From CAVQBJ01 sp963819075 (GTDB lineage: Bacteria > Actinomycetota > Thermoleophilia > Solirubrobacterales > Solirubrobacteraceae), in NCBI GenBank assembly GCA_963819075.1, contig CAWFUP010000004.1:496001-560000 (forward strand): 64,000 nt of DNA. The letters run 5' to 3'. Below, one piece after another: positions 33,144 to 42,151 of this stretch; within the stretch, counting starts at the first letter, position 1, and each line of letters begins with the position of its first letter. Position numbers and translations under genes: made by a program. The notes under the pieces are model-generated. The model ran no database searches, was not told where the DNA came from, and saw only the letters and a program-made list of their open reading frames with translations.

Positions 33144-33919
33144 TGGCTGACCTGGAGATCGCGAACCTGCACGTCCGCACCGAGGATCGCGAGATCCTCC
33201 GAGGCGTCGACCTGAACATCAACCGCGGCGAGATCCACGCCCTGATGGGACCGAACGGGTCAGGTAAGTCGACCCTCGCCAACACGTTGCTCGGCCATCC
33301 GGCGTACGAGATCACCGAGGGCACGATCACGTTCCTCGGCGAGGACATCACCGAGGCCGAGCCGCACGAGCGCGCGAAGGCGGGCCTGTTTCTCGCCTTC
33401 CAGTACCCCGTGTCGATCCCCGGCGTGTCCGTGGCCAACTTCCTGCGCATGGCGATCAACGCCAAGCGCGACGAGCCGATCCAGGTCAAGGAGTTCCGCA
33501 CCCAGCTGCAGCATGCGATCGAGCTGCTCGACGTCGACCGCTCGTTCACCTCGCGCCATCTGAACGACGGGTTCTCCGGCGGCGAGAAGAAGCGCGCGGA
33601 GATCCTGCAGATGGCGATGCTGCAGCCGGTGATCGCGATCCTCGACGAGACAGACTCCGGCCTGGACATCGACGCGCTGCGCGTCGTGGCCGAGGGCGTC
33701 CAGCGCCTGCACGATGAGCAGGGCCTCGGGGCGCTCATCATCACCCACTACCAGCGCATCCTGCACTACGTCCAGCCGCAGTTCGTGCACATCCTCATGG
33801 ACGGCCGGATCGTCCTCGAAGGCGGCGTCGAGCTCGTCGAGCGCCTCGAGCGCGAAGGCTACGACCAGATCCGCCAGGAGCACGGCGCAGCCGACGCCCT
33901 CGGCGCCGCCGGGGCGTGA
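33143..33919 (+). CDS. sufC: Fe-S cluster assembly ATPase SufC
   Basis: A 258-residue ABC-type ATPase of the SufBCD scaffold. Walker A is GPNGSGKST, the signature is FSGGEKKRAEI, Walker B is AILDETDSGLDIDAL, with the H-loop in IITHYQRIL. The start MADLEIANLHVRTEDREIL is typical. The ATG overlaps the Rrf2 stop; sufD follows with a 4-base overlap. Frames open upstream belong to the Rrf2 gene. Confidence 0.97.
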   Translation: MADLEIANLHVRTEDREILRGVDLNINRGEIHALMGPNGSGKSTLANTLLGHPAYEITEGTITFLGEDITEAEPHERAKAGLFLAFQYPVSIPGVSVANFLRMAINAKRDEPIQVKEFRTQLQHAIELLDVDRSFTSRHLNDGFSGGEKKRAEILQMAMLQPVIAILDETDSGLDIDALRVVAEGVQRLHDEQGLGALIITHYQRILHYVQPQFVHILMDGRIVLEGGVELVERLEREGYDQIRQEHGAADALGAAGA

Positions 33920-35319
33920 CGATGCCCGACACGGCCGTCACCCCGAACGCGCCGGCTCCGGCGGGCGACTCCGTCGCGCCGAAGCCCGGACGCCATCGCG
34001 AGGCGACGCTCAACCGGGCGCTCGCCGGGGCGGGCGCCGCTGATGGTCGCTCGCTCGCCGAGCTGCGCAAGGCCGCGCGCGCGATCTACGACAGCGAGAC
34101 GCTGCCGGTCTGGCGTCGCTCGGGCTTCTGGACGACGACGCTGCGCGACCTCGATCTCGATGCCCTGCACGTCCCCGAGCACGCCGCCGGCCAGGTCCCC
34201 GAGATCGTCACCGAGACGCTGGCCGGCAAGCGCACCGCCGGTCTGCTCGTGCAGCGCGGCGGCTCGGTCGTACACACCGAGCTGTTGGCCGACCTTGCGC
34301 AGCGAGGCGTCATCCTCTGCTCGCTCGAGGAGGCGGCCCGAGAGCATCGCGAGCTGTTCGAGCGCTACTACCTGCGCCGCCTGACGATCGACGGCCACCG
34401 TCTCGAGGCGGCGAACGCTGCGCTGTGGAGCGGCGGCGCGTTCCTGTACGTACCGCCCGGCGTCGTCGTAGAGGACCCGTTCGCGATCGCCTACGCGATC
34501 GACGAGCCGAACACCGCCCAGTACGCGCACACGCTGGCGATCGGCGACCGCGGCTCGGAGTTCCGCCTGCAGGAGTACGACCTCGCGCCGGATTTCGAGG
34601 GCTCGGCCCTGCACGCCGGGGCCTTCGAGCTCTACCTGCAGGACGGCGCCCGCTGCCGCCTCGCCCACTTCCAGGACTGGGGAACCGGCGCAGTGCACGA
34701 CGTCTCGACGCACTTCGTCGGCGTGGGGCGCGACGCCTACTGCCACTGGCTGCCGGCGATCCTCGGCGGGCACCTGACTCGTCAGCACCTCGAGCTCGCG
34801 ATCTGTGAGCCGGGCGGAGACATGGCCTTCCGCGGGCTGTTCTTCACCGAGGGCGACGAGCACCTCGACGAGTTCGCCGTCGACCTGCACGAGACCGGTC
34901 CGTCGAGCGGAGACGTTCACTGGCGCGGCGCAGCGACCGGCGCGAGCCGCGCGAGCTTCGAGGGGCTCATCCAGATCGATCCCGGCGCTCAGCAGACGCA
35001 CACCTACCTGCAGATCCACACGATGATGCTGTCGCCGAAGGCGAAGCTCGACGCCATCCCCTCGGTGCTGGTCAGCTCCGACGACGTCTCGGCCTCGCAC
35101 GGCGGCACCGTCGGCGAGCTCGACGAGAGCGCGATCTTCTACATGCAGAGCCGCGGCCTGGACCGGTCCGCCGCCGTCCGCGTGATCGTCGAGGGATTCT
35201 TCGAGCCGCTCATCGGCGAGCTCGACGACGAGCACCTCGAGCAGCTCGTGCGCGAGCGCATCGCCGCCAAGCTCGAGCGCGCCCGCAGCGACATCGAGGC
35301 CTACGCGCAGAGCCGATGA
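33916..35319 (+). CDS. sufD: Fe-S cluster assembly protein SufD
   Basis: A 467-residue beta-helix scaffold subunit paralogous to SufB. The C-terminal SufBD core has GAFLYVPPGVVVEDPFAI, RGLFFTEGDEHLDEFAVDLH, IQIDPGAQQTHTYLQIHTMM, SVLVSSDDVSASHGGTVGEL and AIFYMQSRGLDRSAAVRVIV. The start is GTG at 33916 (overlapping the sufC stop) or ATG at 33922. sufS overlaps its end by 4 bases. Confidence 0.95.
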   Translation: MTMPDTAVTPNAPAPAGDSVAPKPGRHREATLNRALAGAGAADGRSLAELRKAARAIYDSETLPVWRRSGFWTTTLRDLDLDALHVPEHAAGQVPEIVTETLAGKRTAGLLVQRGGSVVHTELLADLAQRGVILCSLEEAAREHRELFERYYLRRLTIDGHRLEAANAALWSGGAFLYVPPGVVVEDPFAIAYAIDEPNTAQYAHTLAIGDRGSEFRLQEYDLAPDFEGSALHAGAFELYLQDGARCRLAHFQDWGTGAVHDVSTHFVGVGRDAYCHWLPAILGGHLTRQHLELAICEPGGDMAFRGLFFTEGDEHLDEFAVDLHETGPSSGDVHWRGAATGASRASFEGLIQIDPGAQQTHTYLQIHTMMLSPKAKLDAIPSVLVSSDDVSASHGGTVGELDESAIFYMQSRGLDRSAAVRVIVEGFFEPLIGELDDEHLEQLVRERIAAKLERARSDIEAYAQSR

Positions 35320-36563
35320 GCACCTCGACGTCGCTCGCGAGCACCGCACTGGACCTGCGCCGCGACTTCCCGATCCTCGGCCGCCGCATCGACGGCCGGC
35401 CGATCGTCTACCTCGACTCGGCGAACACCTCCCAGAAGCCGGCGAGCGTCATCGAGTCGATCGACGACTACTACCGTCGGCACAACGCGAACATCCATCG
35501 CGCCGTATACCAGCTCGCCCAGGAGGCAACCGACCTGTTCGAGGGCGCGCGCGAGCGGATCGCCGCCTTCACCGGGGCGCCGGTGCCGGGCACGATCTTC
35601 ACCCGCAACGCGACCGAGGCGATCAACCTCGTGGCCTACGCGTGGGGGCGCGAGCACGTCGGCCCCGGTGACGCCGTGCTCATCACCGAGCTCGAGCACC
35701 ACTCGAACATCGTCCCCTGGCAGCTGCTGTGCGAGGAGCGCGGCGCCGAGCTGCGCTACCTGACGATCTCAGAGGCGGGGACGCTCTCCCTCGATCAACT
35801 CGATGAGGAGCTCAGCCGCGGCAACGTGAGGCTCGCCGCCTTCACCCACATCTCGAACGCCCTCGGCACGATCAATCCAGTCGCCGAGATCTGCGCCCGC
35901 GTGCGGGCCGCCGGCGCCACCTCGCTGGTCGACGGTTCCCAGGCCGTCCCTCAACTGCCGGTCGACGTCGGCGCGCTTGGAGCCGACTTCTACGCCTGGA
36001 CCGGTCACAAGGCGCTCGGGCCGACGGGGATCGGCGTCCTCCACGGGCGGCCGGAGATCCTCGAAGCGATGCGACCGTTCCTCACCGGCGGGGACATGAT
36101 CGGCACCGTCGGGCGCGAGCGCTCGACCTGGAACGAGCTGCCCTGGAAGTTCGAGGCCGGCACCTCGATGATCGCCGAGGCGGTCGGGCTCGGCGTCGCG
36201 ATCGACTACCTGTCCGCCGTTGGCATGGCCACGGTGCGTACCCACGAGCAGTCGCTCACCGAGCAGGCGCTCGCCCAGTTGCCGACGGTGCCCGGCCTGA
36301 AGGTGCTCGGGCCGAGCGAGGCGCCGGATCGCGGCGGCGTCATCTCGTTCACGCTCGAGGGTCTCCACCCGCACGACGTCGCCGAGCTGCTCAACCGCGA
36401 CAACGTCTGCGTGCGCGCCGGCCACCACTGCGCGCAGCCGCTGATGCAGTGCCTTGGCATCGCGGCGACCGCCCGCGCCAGCTTCGGGCCCTACAGCGTT
36501 GCCGGCGACGTCGATGCGCTGGTCGCCTCGCTGCATCGGGCCCGCGAGGTCTTCGCCCTATAA
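35316..36563 (+). CDS. sufS: cysteine desulfurase SufS
   Basis: A 415-residue class II PLP cysteine desulfurase, the sulfur source of the Suf system. PLP Lys232 is in AWTGHKALGPTGIG and the persulfide Cys372 in VRAGHHCAQPLM; EHHSNIVPW is the SufS-type loop. It runs 4 bases into sufD and precedes sufU by 10 bp, matching the SufS-SufU sulfur-relay partnership of Gram-positives. Confidence 0.97.
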   Translation: MSTSTSLASTALDLRRDFPILGRRIDGRPIVYLDSANTSQKPASVIESIDDYYRRHNANIHRAVYQLAQEATDLFEGARERIAAFTGAPVPGTIFTRNATEAINLVAYAWGREHVGPGDAVLITELEHHSNIVPWQLLCEERGAELRYLTISEAGTLSLDQLDEELSRGNVRLAAFTHISNALGTINPVAEICARVRAAGATSLVDGSQAVPQLPVDVGALGADFYAWTGHKALGPTGIGVLHGRPEILEAMRPFLTGGDMIGTVGRERSTWNELPWKFEAGTSMIAEAVGLGVAIDYLSAVGMATVRTHEQSLTEQALAQLPTVPGLKVLGPSEAPDRGGVISFTLEGLHPHDVAELLNRDNVCVRAGHHCAQPLMQCLGIAATARASFGPYSVAGDVDALVASLHRAREVFAL

Positions 36564-36573
36564 CGAGTGAACG

Positions 36574-36966
36574 ATGGACGACCTCTACCGCGACTACATC
36601 CTCGAGCACTACAAGCGCCCTCGCAACTTCGGCGAGCTCGAGCCGCACGACCTCGAGGCGCACGCGAAGAACCCGCTCTGCGGCGACGAGATCGGCGTGC
36701 AGATCCAGGTGACCGACGGGCGCATCAGCGACCTGCGCTTCCACGGGCACGGTTGCGCGATCTCCCAGGCGGCGGCGTCGATCGCCTCCGACGAGCTCAT
36801 CGGGATGCCGGTCGACGACGTCGCCGACCTCGACGCCGACTGGCTGATCGAGCTGCTCGGGATCCCGATCTCCGCGACGCGGAGAAAGTGCGCACTGCTG
36901 AACCTGAAGGTCGTGCGCGAGGCCGTGAGCGGCGACACGAGCTGGCCCGCCGGCGCGGCGAGCTGA
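36574..36966 (+). CDS. sufU: zinc-dependent sulfurtransferase SufU
   Basis: A 130-residue IscU-fold protein. The zinc site is Cys36 and Asp38 (LCGDEI), Cys61 (GHGCAIS) and Cys106 (RRKCALLN). SufU takes persulfide from SufS and passes it to SufB. It opens MDDLYRDYILEHYKRPRNFG, as expected. It is somewhat shorter than the ~145 residues usual for the family, with the deficit at the C-terminal end. A 113-bp gap follows before sufB. Confidence 0.95.
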   Translation: MDDLYRDYILEHYKRPRNFGELEPHDLEAHAKNPLCGDEIGVQIQVTDGRISDLRFHGHGCAISQAAASIASDELIGMPVDDVADLDADWLIELLGIPISATRRKCALLNLKVVREAVSGDTSWPAGAAS

Positions 36967-37079
36967 GCGCCCCCGTCCGGCGTCAGCTCACGCCGCTCGG
37001 CTCCTTCGCCGGTGTCGGTCCGGTAGAATTCCTACTGTCCAGCACAGGATTCGCAGGCGACTGAGACCGAGGACTCCCC

Positions 37080-38481
37080 ATGGCGACCGCAGACCGCACG
37101 AAGATCACCAAGCCCAGCCCGATCGTCGAGGACGACCAAGGCCAGTTGCGCGCGCGCCAGGGCATCTCGCGCGAGGTCGTGCGGGAGCTCTCCAAGGTCA
37201 AGGGTGAGCCGGCCTGGATGGCCGAGAAGCGCCTGAAGTCGCTGGAGATCTTCGAGCGCAAGCCGGTGCCGACGTGGGGCGTCGACCTGTCGGGCCTCAA
37301 CCTCGACGACCTGGTGCTCTACTCGCCGCCCACCGCCGGTCGCTTCAACAGCTGGGACGACGTCCCCGAGGAGATGAAGCAGACCTACGAGGATCTCGGG
37401 ATCCCGCAGGCCGAGCGCGAGCACCTCGCCGGCGTCGTCGGCGTCTGGCGCCAGGAGCCCGTCTACGAGGGCCTCAAGGAGGAGTACCGCAAGCTCGGGA
37501 TCCTCTTCTGCTCGATGGACACCGCCATCACCGAGTACCCGGATCTCGTGCAGAAGTACTTCATGAACAAGTGCGTGCCGCCGCAGGACAACAAGTTCTC
37601 GGCCCTGCACGGCGCGGTGTGGTCCGGCGGCTCGTTCCTGTACGTGCCCAAGGGCGTCAAGGTCGACCTGCCCCTGCAGGCCTACTTCCGCATGGAGGGC
37701 GCCGGCGAGGGCACCTTCGAGCACACGCTCATCATCGCCGACGAGGGCTCGGACGTGAACTACATCGAGGGCTGCACGGCGCAGACCTACAGCGTCAACT
37801 CGATGCACTCCGCGGTCGTCGAGATCTTCGTGCACGAGGGGGCCAAGGCCCGCTACACGACCGTGCAGAACTGGTCCAAGGACGTCTACAACCTCAACAC
37901 CAAGCGCGCGGTCGTCGATGCCGAGGGCACCGTCGAGTGGGTCGGTGGCTCGATGGGCGCGAAGTACGTGATGCTCTACCCGGGCTCGTTCCTGCTTGGC
38001 GAGGGCGCGCGCGCCGACCACCTCAACGTCGGCGTCGCCGGCGCCGGGGTGCACAAGGACACCGGAGCGAAGGTCGTGCACCTCGCGCCGAACACGACGT
38101 CGAACATCCTCGCCAAGTCGATCTCCAAGGACGGCGGGATCATGGGCTACCGCGGCCTCGTGCGGATGGGCCACAACTCGGCCGGCTCGAAGGCGCGCGT
38201 GCAATGCGACGGGTCTGATGATGGACGGGATCTCTCGCTCGGACACCTGGCCGGACATCCAGATCCAGAACCCGAACGTGACCGTGGCCCACGAGGCGAC
38301 CGTGGGGCGGATCTCCGACGACCAGCTCTTCTACATGGGCTCGCGCGGCTTCACCGAGGACGAGGCGGCGGCCATGATCGTCAACGGCTTCATCGAGCCG
38401 GTGACGAAGGAGCTGCCGATGGAGTACGCCGTCGAGCTGAACCGCCTCATCCAGCTCGAGATGGTCGGCTCGATCGGCTGA
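37080..38481 (+). CDS. sufB: Fe-S cluster assembly protein SufB, with a 1-nt frameshift
   Basis: The scaffold on which clusters form. The first frame matches SufB from MATADRTKITKPSPIVEDDQ through WSGGSFLYVPKGVKVDLPLQ, NYIEGCTAQTYSVNSMHSAV and NTTSNILAKSISKDGGIMGY up to KARVQCDG at about 38213. The match then moves by one base to a second frame that continues with LMMDGISRSDTWPDIQIQNP and DQLFYMGSRGFTEDEAAAM, ending at the stop at 38481. One extra base within 38211-38214 (GGGT) explains it; corrected, the protein has 466 residues, normal for SufB. SufB should be essential here, so a sequencing error is the simplest reading. A -10-like TAGAAT (37024-37029) hints at a second promoter. Confidence 0.92.
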
Positions 38482-38522
38482 TCGAGCCCATCGCGGCGTC
38501 CGCCACGGATCGGCAGCCGGCC

Positions 38523-39152
38523 GTGCGAACCGACTTCGATCCTGCCACCCTCGGACCGCACGCCTTCTACGGGTTGCTGACCGCGGTGATCGTGCCGAGG
38601 CCGATCGCCTGGGTCTCGTCGATCTCGCCCGAGGGCGTTGAGAACCTCGCACCGCACTCGTTCTTCACCGTGGCCTGCGTTGACCCGCCGGTGATCCAGT
38701 TCACGTCCGTCGGACGCAAGGACTCGCTGAACAACATCGAGGCCACCGGCGAGTTCGTCGTCAACGTGACGCCCGAGCCGCTGTTCGAGCAGATCAACGC
38801 GACCGGCACGAACTTCCCGCCGGGGATCAGCGAATTCGACGCCGTCGGCGTGCGCCGCGAGCCGAGCCGGCACGTGCGCCCGCCGCGGGTCGCCGATTCC
38901 CCGGTCGCGCTCGAGTGCCTGCGCCACGCGACCCTGTCCTTCGGGAACGCGACCGTCGTCTTCGGCCGCGTCGTGCACGCCGCGATCGACGAGGGGGTGC
39001 TGACCGACGGGCGCCCCGACGTCCGGCGGCTGCGACCGATCGCGCGCCTCGGCGCCAACGAGTGGAGCCGCCCGGGCGAGGTCGCGAAGATCGACCGCAT
39101 CGCCTACAGCGACTGGCCCGGGCACTACGCCCCGAGCGCCGACCCCGACTGA
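38523..39152 (+). CDS. flavin reductase-like FMN-binding protein
   Basis: A 209-residue protein of the flavin reductase/DIM6-NTAB family. FYGLLTAVIVPRPIAWVSSI, PHSFFTVACVDPPVIQFTSV and DSLNNIEATGEFVVNVTPEP are typical FMN-site segments. These enzymes reduce or bind FMN, often for a partner oxygenase. The GTG at 38523 is the first reasonable start; upstream the frame runs into frameshifted sufB and should not be read as a fusion. Its stop overlaps the next start (TGATG). Any link to Suf is only positional. Confidence 0.85.
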   Translation: MRTDFDPATLGPHAFYGLLTAVIVPRPIAWVSSISPEGVENLAPHSFFTVACVDPPVIQFTSVGRKDSLNNIEATGEFVVNVTPEPLFEQINATGTNFPPGISEFDAVGVRREPSRHVRPPRVADSPVALECLRHATLSFGNATVVFGRVVHAAIDEGVLTDGRPDVRRLRPIARLGANEWSRPGEVAKIDRIAYSDWPGHYAPSADPD

Positions 39153-39916
39153 TGCGCGCCCCGCCGAACCGCATCCATGCTCCGGAGTTCCCGGTGTTCC
39201 TGAAGTGGGTGAACGTCCCGCGGGTCCGGATGGACCGCGAGCGGGGCCACCCGGTGCTGCTCGAGTTCTGGGACTTCTGCCGCCCGAGCTCGCTGCGCAC
39301 GCTCCCCTACGTCAAGCGCTGGTATGAGCGCTACGGTCCGTCGGGCCTGCAGGTCGTCGGCGTGCACTGTCCGGGCTTCCCGCCCTCGGAGGACACCGAC
39401 GCCGTGCGCGACGCCGTCGCGCGGTTGCAGATCCCCTACCCGGTGCTCATCGACCCCGAGTTCGAGGTGTGGCGCGACTACGGCAACGCCGGCTGGCCCG
39501 CCCGCTACCTGTGGGACGCGCAGGGGATGCTGTTCGAGTACCACTACGGCGAGGGCGCCTACGACGAGACCGAGCGCGCGATCCAGGAACTGCTCGGCAT
39601 CGATGGCGAGGCGCTCCCGCCGCTGCGCCCCGAGGACGCTCCCGGCGTGCGGCTGAGCCCGCAGACCGAGGATCAGCCCGGCGCCTACAGCGGACCGTAC
39701 GAGGCGGGCAGCGTGTGGGCCGTCCTCGGGGGCCGCGGCACGATCCGCGTCAACGGAGGCGAGATCGAGGTCGATCACCCCGGGGCCTACCTCATCGTTG
39801 AGCACGCGGGGCACCGCGCGGCCGTGCTCGAGCTCGAGCTCGGGCCGGGAGTCACCTGCCATGCGACGTGCTTCAGCCCCGGCGTGAGCGTCCCCTCGGC
39901 GATCGGCTCAGCCTGA
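39152..39916 (+). CDS. thioredoxin-like protein with DipZ-type C-terminal domain
   Basis: A 254-residue soluble protein. The first ~150 residues are a thioredoxin/AhpC-TSA fold with VLLEFWDFCRPSSLRTLPYVK, and the cis-Pro region IPYPVLIDPEFEVWRDYG. The active-site motif is Cys-Arg-Pro-Ser, a monothiol version. The last ~90 residues (VWAVLGGRGTIRVNGGEIEV and the following strands) resemble the C-terminal beta domain of DipZ-like proteins. No signal peptide or membrane helix is seen, unlike full DipZ. It starts inside the stop of the flavin reductase gene and overlaps the convergent phosphoesterase gene by 9 bases. Confidence 0.78.
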   Translation: MRAPPNRIHAPEFPVFLKWVNVPRVRMDRERGHPVLLEFWDFCRPSSLRTLPYVKRWYERYGPSGLQVVGVHCPGFPPSEDTDAVRDAVARLQIPYPVLIDPEFEVWRDYGNAGWPARYLWDAQGMLFEYHYGEGAYDETERAIQELLGIDGEALPPLRPEDAPGVRLSPQTEDQPGAYSGPYEAGSVWAVLGGRGTIRVNGGEIEVDHPGAYLIVEHAGHRAAVLELELGPGVTCHATCFSPGVSVPSAIGSA

Positions 39917-41023
39917 GCGCTCGCGCGGCGGGGCGATCTGCTCGCGCGTGCGATCGTCGAGCAGGCGGAGCAGCCGCGGCGGCCCCTCGTCCTCGACGGT
40001 GACGCTGCCGCCCGGCCAGTAGCTGCTCTCGCGCGCCGTCGGCCCGACGAACCACCCGTCGAAGCTCCACGAGCCGGTGTTCACGAGGCGCGCGCCGGTC
40101 GGCGCCGTCCACTCCGCCGAGGCGTCCTGCGGCAGCGGCCCGGCGCGGTGGGTGTGGCCGAAGACGACATGCGCCGCCCCGATGTCGAGGCGCTCGGCGA
40201 CCGCGGCCATGGCACGCAGTCCGGCCCGGCGCAGCTCGGCGCGCGAGATGTCCGAGCGCAGGGGGCCGAAGCCGGCGCCGTTGAGGGCGGCCACGGCGAT
40301 GGGAAAGCCAACTGAGAGGGCACGGCTGGCGATGCTGCGACGTCCGCGCGCCGGTCGCAGCGCGCGCCAGGCGCGGACGGTCACCTGGCCGTTGAGCGTG
40401 TCGTTGGTCGGCGCCTGCTGGGCGACCGCATCGATCCACGCGAACAGCGGGCCCATCACGGCCTCGTAGTCGTCCGGGCCCGTGAACGCGCGCGGGGGGC
40501 GGCGCAGCACGCGGGACATCGCGCCGACGGCGAGGCGCTCGACCGTCGGCACGGTGACGTGGCAGTCGAGGTAGTGGCCGTGGGTCGCGTACACGTCGGG
40601 CCGCAGCCACAGCCCGGGGTAGGCGCACCAGACGTCGGCCGGCGACGCCCATTCGGCGAGCTGCTCGGCGATGTCCGATGCCTCGGCCGCGCTGAAGCGT
40701 TGCTCGGCGCGCAGCGGCGGCGGCTGTTCGCGCGCGGCCCGGCGGGCCAGCCAGGGCGCGACGAGCGGGTGATCGTGGTTGCCGGCGAGCAGGACGAGCT
40801 CGCGGCCGGCCATCGCCCGACCGAGGTCGGTGAACACCTCACGCGCGGCGGCCACCGCCTCGCGGCGGGGGCCGTGGCGTAACTCGAGCACGTCGCCGAG
40901 CAGGACGAGCCGGTCGACGTCTCCGAGCTCGTCCAGCAGCGTGGCCCGAATCTCCGGTCGGCGCAGCAGGTCGACGCGTGAGCGCGCGCCGAGATGCAGG
41001 TCGGAGATGACGAGGGTCCGCAC
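39908..41023 (-). CDS. calcineurin-like metallophosphoesterase
   Basis: A 371-residue protein with all five dimetal motifs in order: ISDLHLGAR, LVLLGDVLELRHGP, LLAGNHDHPLV, a middle HGHYLD and FGHTHRAGPLP. The layout is that of UDP-2,3-diacylglucosamine-hydrolase-like and related phosphoesterases, with a larger helical insert before the last His motif. Substrate unknown. The C-terminal tail after GSWSFDGWFVGP is variable. It follows ispH by 22 bp on the same strand. Confidence 0.85.
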   Translation of the reverse strand: MRTLVISDLHLGARSRVDLLRRPEIRATLLDELGDVDRLVLLGDVLELRHGPRREAVAAAREVFTDLGRAMAGRELVLLAGNHDHPLVAPWLARRAAREQPPPLRAEQRFSAAEASDIAEQLAEWASPADVWCAYPGLWLRPDVYATHGHYLDCHVTVPTVERLAVGAMSRVLRRPPRAFTGPDDYEAVMGPLFAWIDAVAQQAPTNDTLNGQVTVRAWRALRPARGRRSIASRALSVGFPIAVAALNGAGFGPLRSDISRAELRRAGLRAMAAVAERLDIGAAHVVFGHTHRAGPLPQDASAEWTAPTGARLVNTGSWSFDGWFVGPTARESSYWPGGSVTVEDEGPPRLLRLLDDRTREQIAPPRERSG

Positions 41024-41045
41024 GCCCGGCGGTGAGGATGTGCGG

Positions 41046-42023
41046 CTAGGCTCGCTCGCCGGCCAACGCGGCGCGGATCGTCTTCGGCAGCATGAAGCGG
41101 ACGTCCTCGTGGACGACGTTGAATTCGCTCACGTCGAGCACGCCGCGGGCGCGGAAGAACGCGACGAGGCGCTGCACGAGCTCCTCCGGAGCGCTCGCCC
41201 CCGAGGAGATGCCGACGACGCGCTTGCCCGCGAGCCACTCCTCGCGAACCTCGAGCTCGTTGTCGATGAGATGCGCCTCGGTGCCGTAGTCGCGCGCGAC
41301 CTCGACGAGCCGCTGCGAGTTCGAGGAGTTTCGCGAGCCGATGACGAGCACGAGATCGCAGTGGTCGGCCATCTGCTTGACGGCCGCCTGGCGATTGGTC
41401 GTCGCGTAGCAGATGTCGTCGGTGCGGGGACCGATGATCGCCGGGAAGCGCTCGCGCAGACGCTCGATGATCGCTTGCGTCTCGTCGACCGACAGCGTCG
41501 TCTGGGAGATGTAGGCCACGCGCTCGGGATCGACGACCTCCAGGCTGGCGACGTCATCCTCGGTCTCGACGAGCACGATGTGCTCGGGCGCCTCGCCCAT
41601 CGTCCCCTCGACCTCTTCGTGACCGCCGTGACCGATGAGCACGATCGTGTAGCCCTCGCTCGCGAAGCGCTTGGCCTCGACGTGCACCTTGGTGACGAGC
41701 GGACAGGTGGCGTCGATCGTGCGCAGGGACCGAGCCGCGGCGTTGGCATGCACGCTCGGCGCGACGCCGTGGGCCGAGAAGACGGTCACCGCACCCTCGG
41801 GAACGTCGGTCTCCTCCTCGACGAAGATCGCGCCCCGCGCTCGCAGCTGGTCCACGACGTGCTTGTTGTGGACGATCTCCTTGCGCACGTACACCGGCGC
41901 GCCGTGGAGCTCGAGCGCGCGCTCGACCGTCTGCACCGCCCGGTCGACCCCGGCGCAGTAACCGCGCGGCGCCGCGAGCAGCAGCCGCTCCACGGTGTTG
42001 GGCTCGGCCACCGTCTCGGACAT
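41046..42023 (-). CDS. ispH: 4-hydroxy-3-methylbut-2-enyl diphosphate reductase
   Basis: The last enzyme of the MEP isoprenoid route, making IPP and DMAPP with a [4Fe-4S] cluster. The three cluster cysteines are Cys23 (PRGYCAGVDRA), Cys107 (DATCPLV) and Cys205 (DDICYATTNRQ). HGG (IGHGGHEEVEG) and SSNSQRLVEVA with SSGASAPE are the substrate-binding stretches. The start is ATG 42023, where homology begins; the open frame runs further to 42098. It should need the Suf system encoded upstream. Confidence 0.96.
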   Translation of the reverse strand: MSETVAEPNTVERLLLAAPRGYCAGVDRAVQTVERALELHGAPVYVRKEIVHNKHVVDQLRARGAIFVEEETDVPEGAVTVFSAHGVAPSVHANAAARSLRTIDATCPLVTKVHVEAKRFASEGYTIVLIGHGGHEEVEGTMGEAPEHIVLVETEDDVASLEVVDPERVAYISQTTLSVDETQAIIERLRERFPAIIGPRTDDICYATTNRQAAVKQMADHCDLVLVIGSRNSSNSQRLVEVARDYGTEAHLIDNELEVREEWLAGKRVVGISSGASAPEELVQRLVAFFRARGVLDVSEFNVVHEDVRFMLPKTIRAALAGERA

Positions 42024-42151
42024 CTGCGATGAAGTGTAGAGCGACGCTGCCGCGGGGACCGGCGATCGCGAGTAGGCTAGGCGGTAGTTGTGCCCCACCG
42101 ACGAGCGGGGTCATCGGCGAGACCGGGACCCCCACGAGGAGAGTCCAGGCC

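Noticed and set aside
37080..39152. A single 690-codon frame that looks like a SufB-flavin reductase fusion
   Set aside because: The middle (about 38214-38520) is unlike any protein, while SufB continues in the next frame. The fusion is an artefact of the 1-nt break in sufB.
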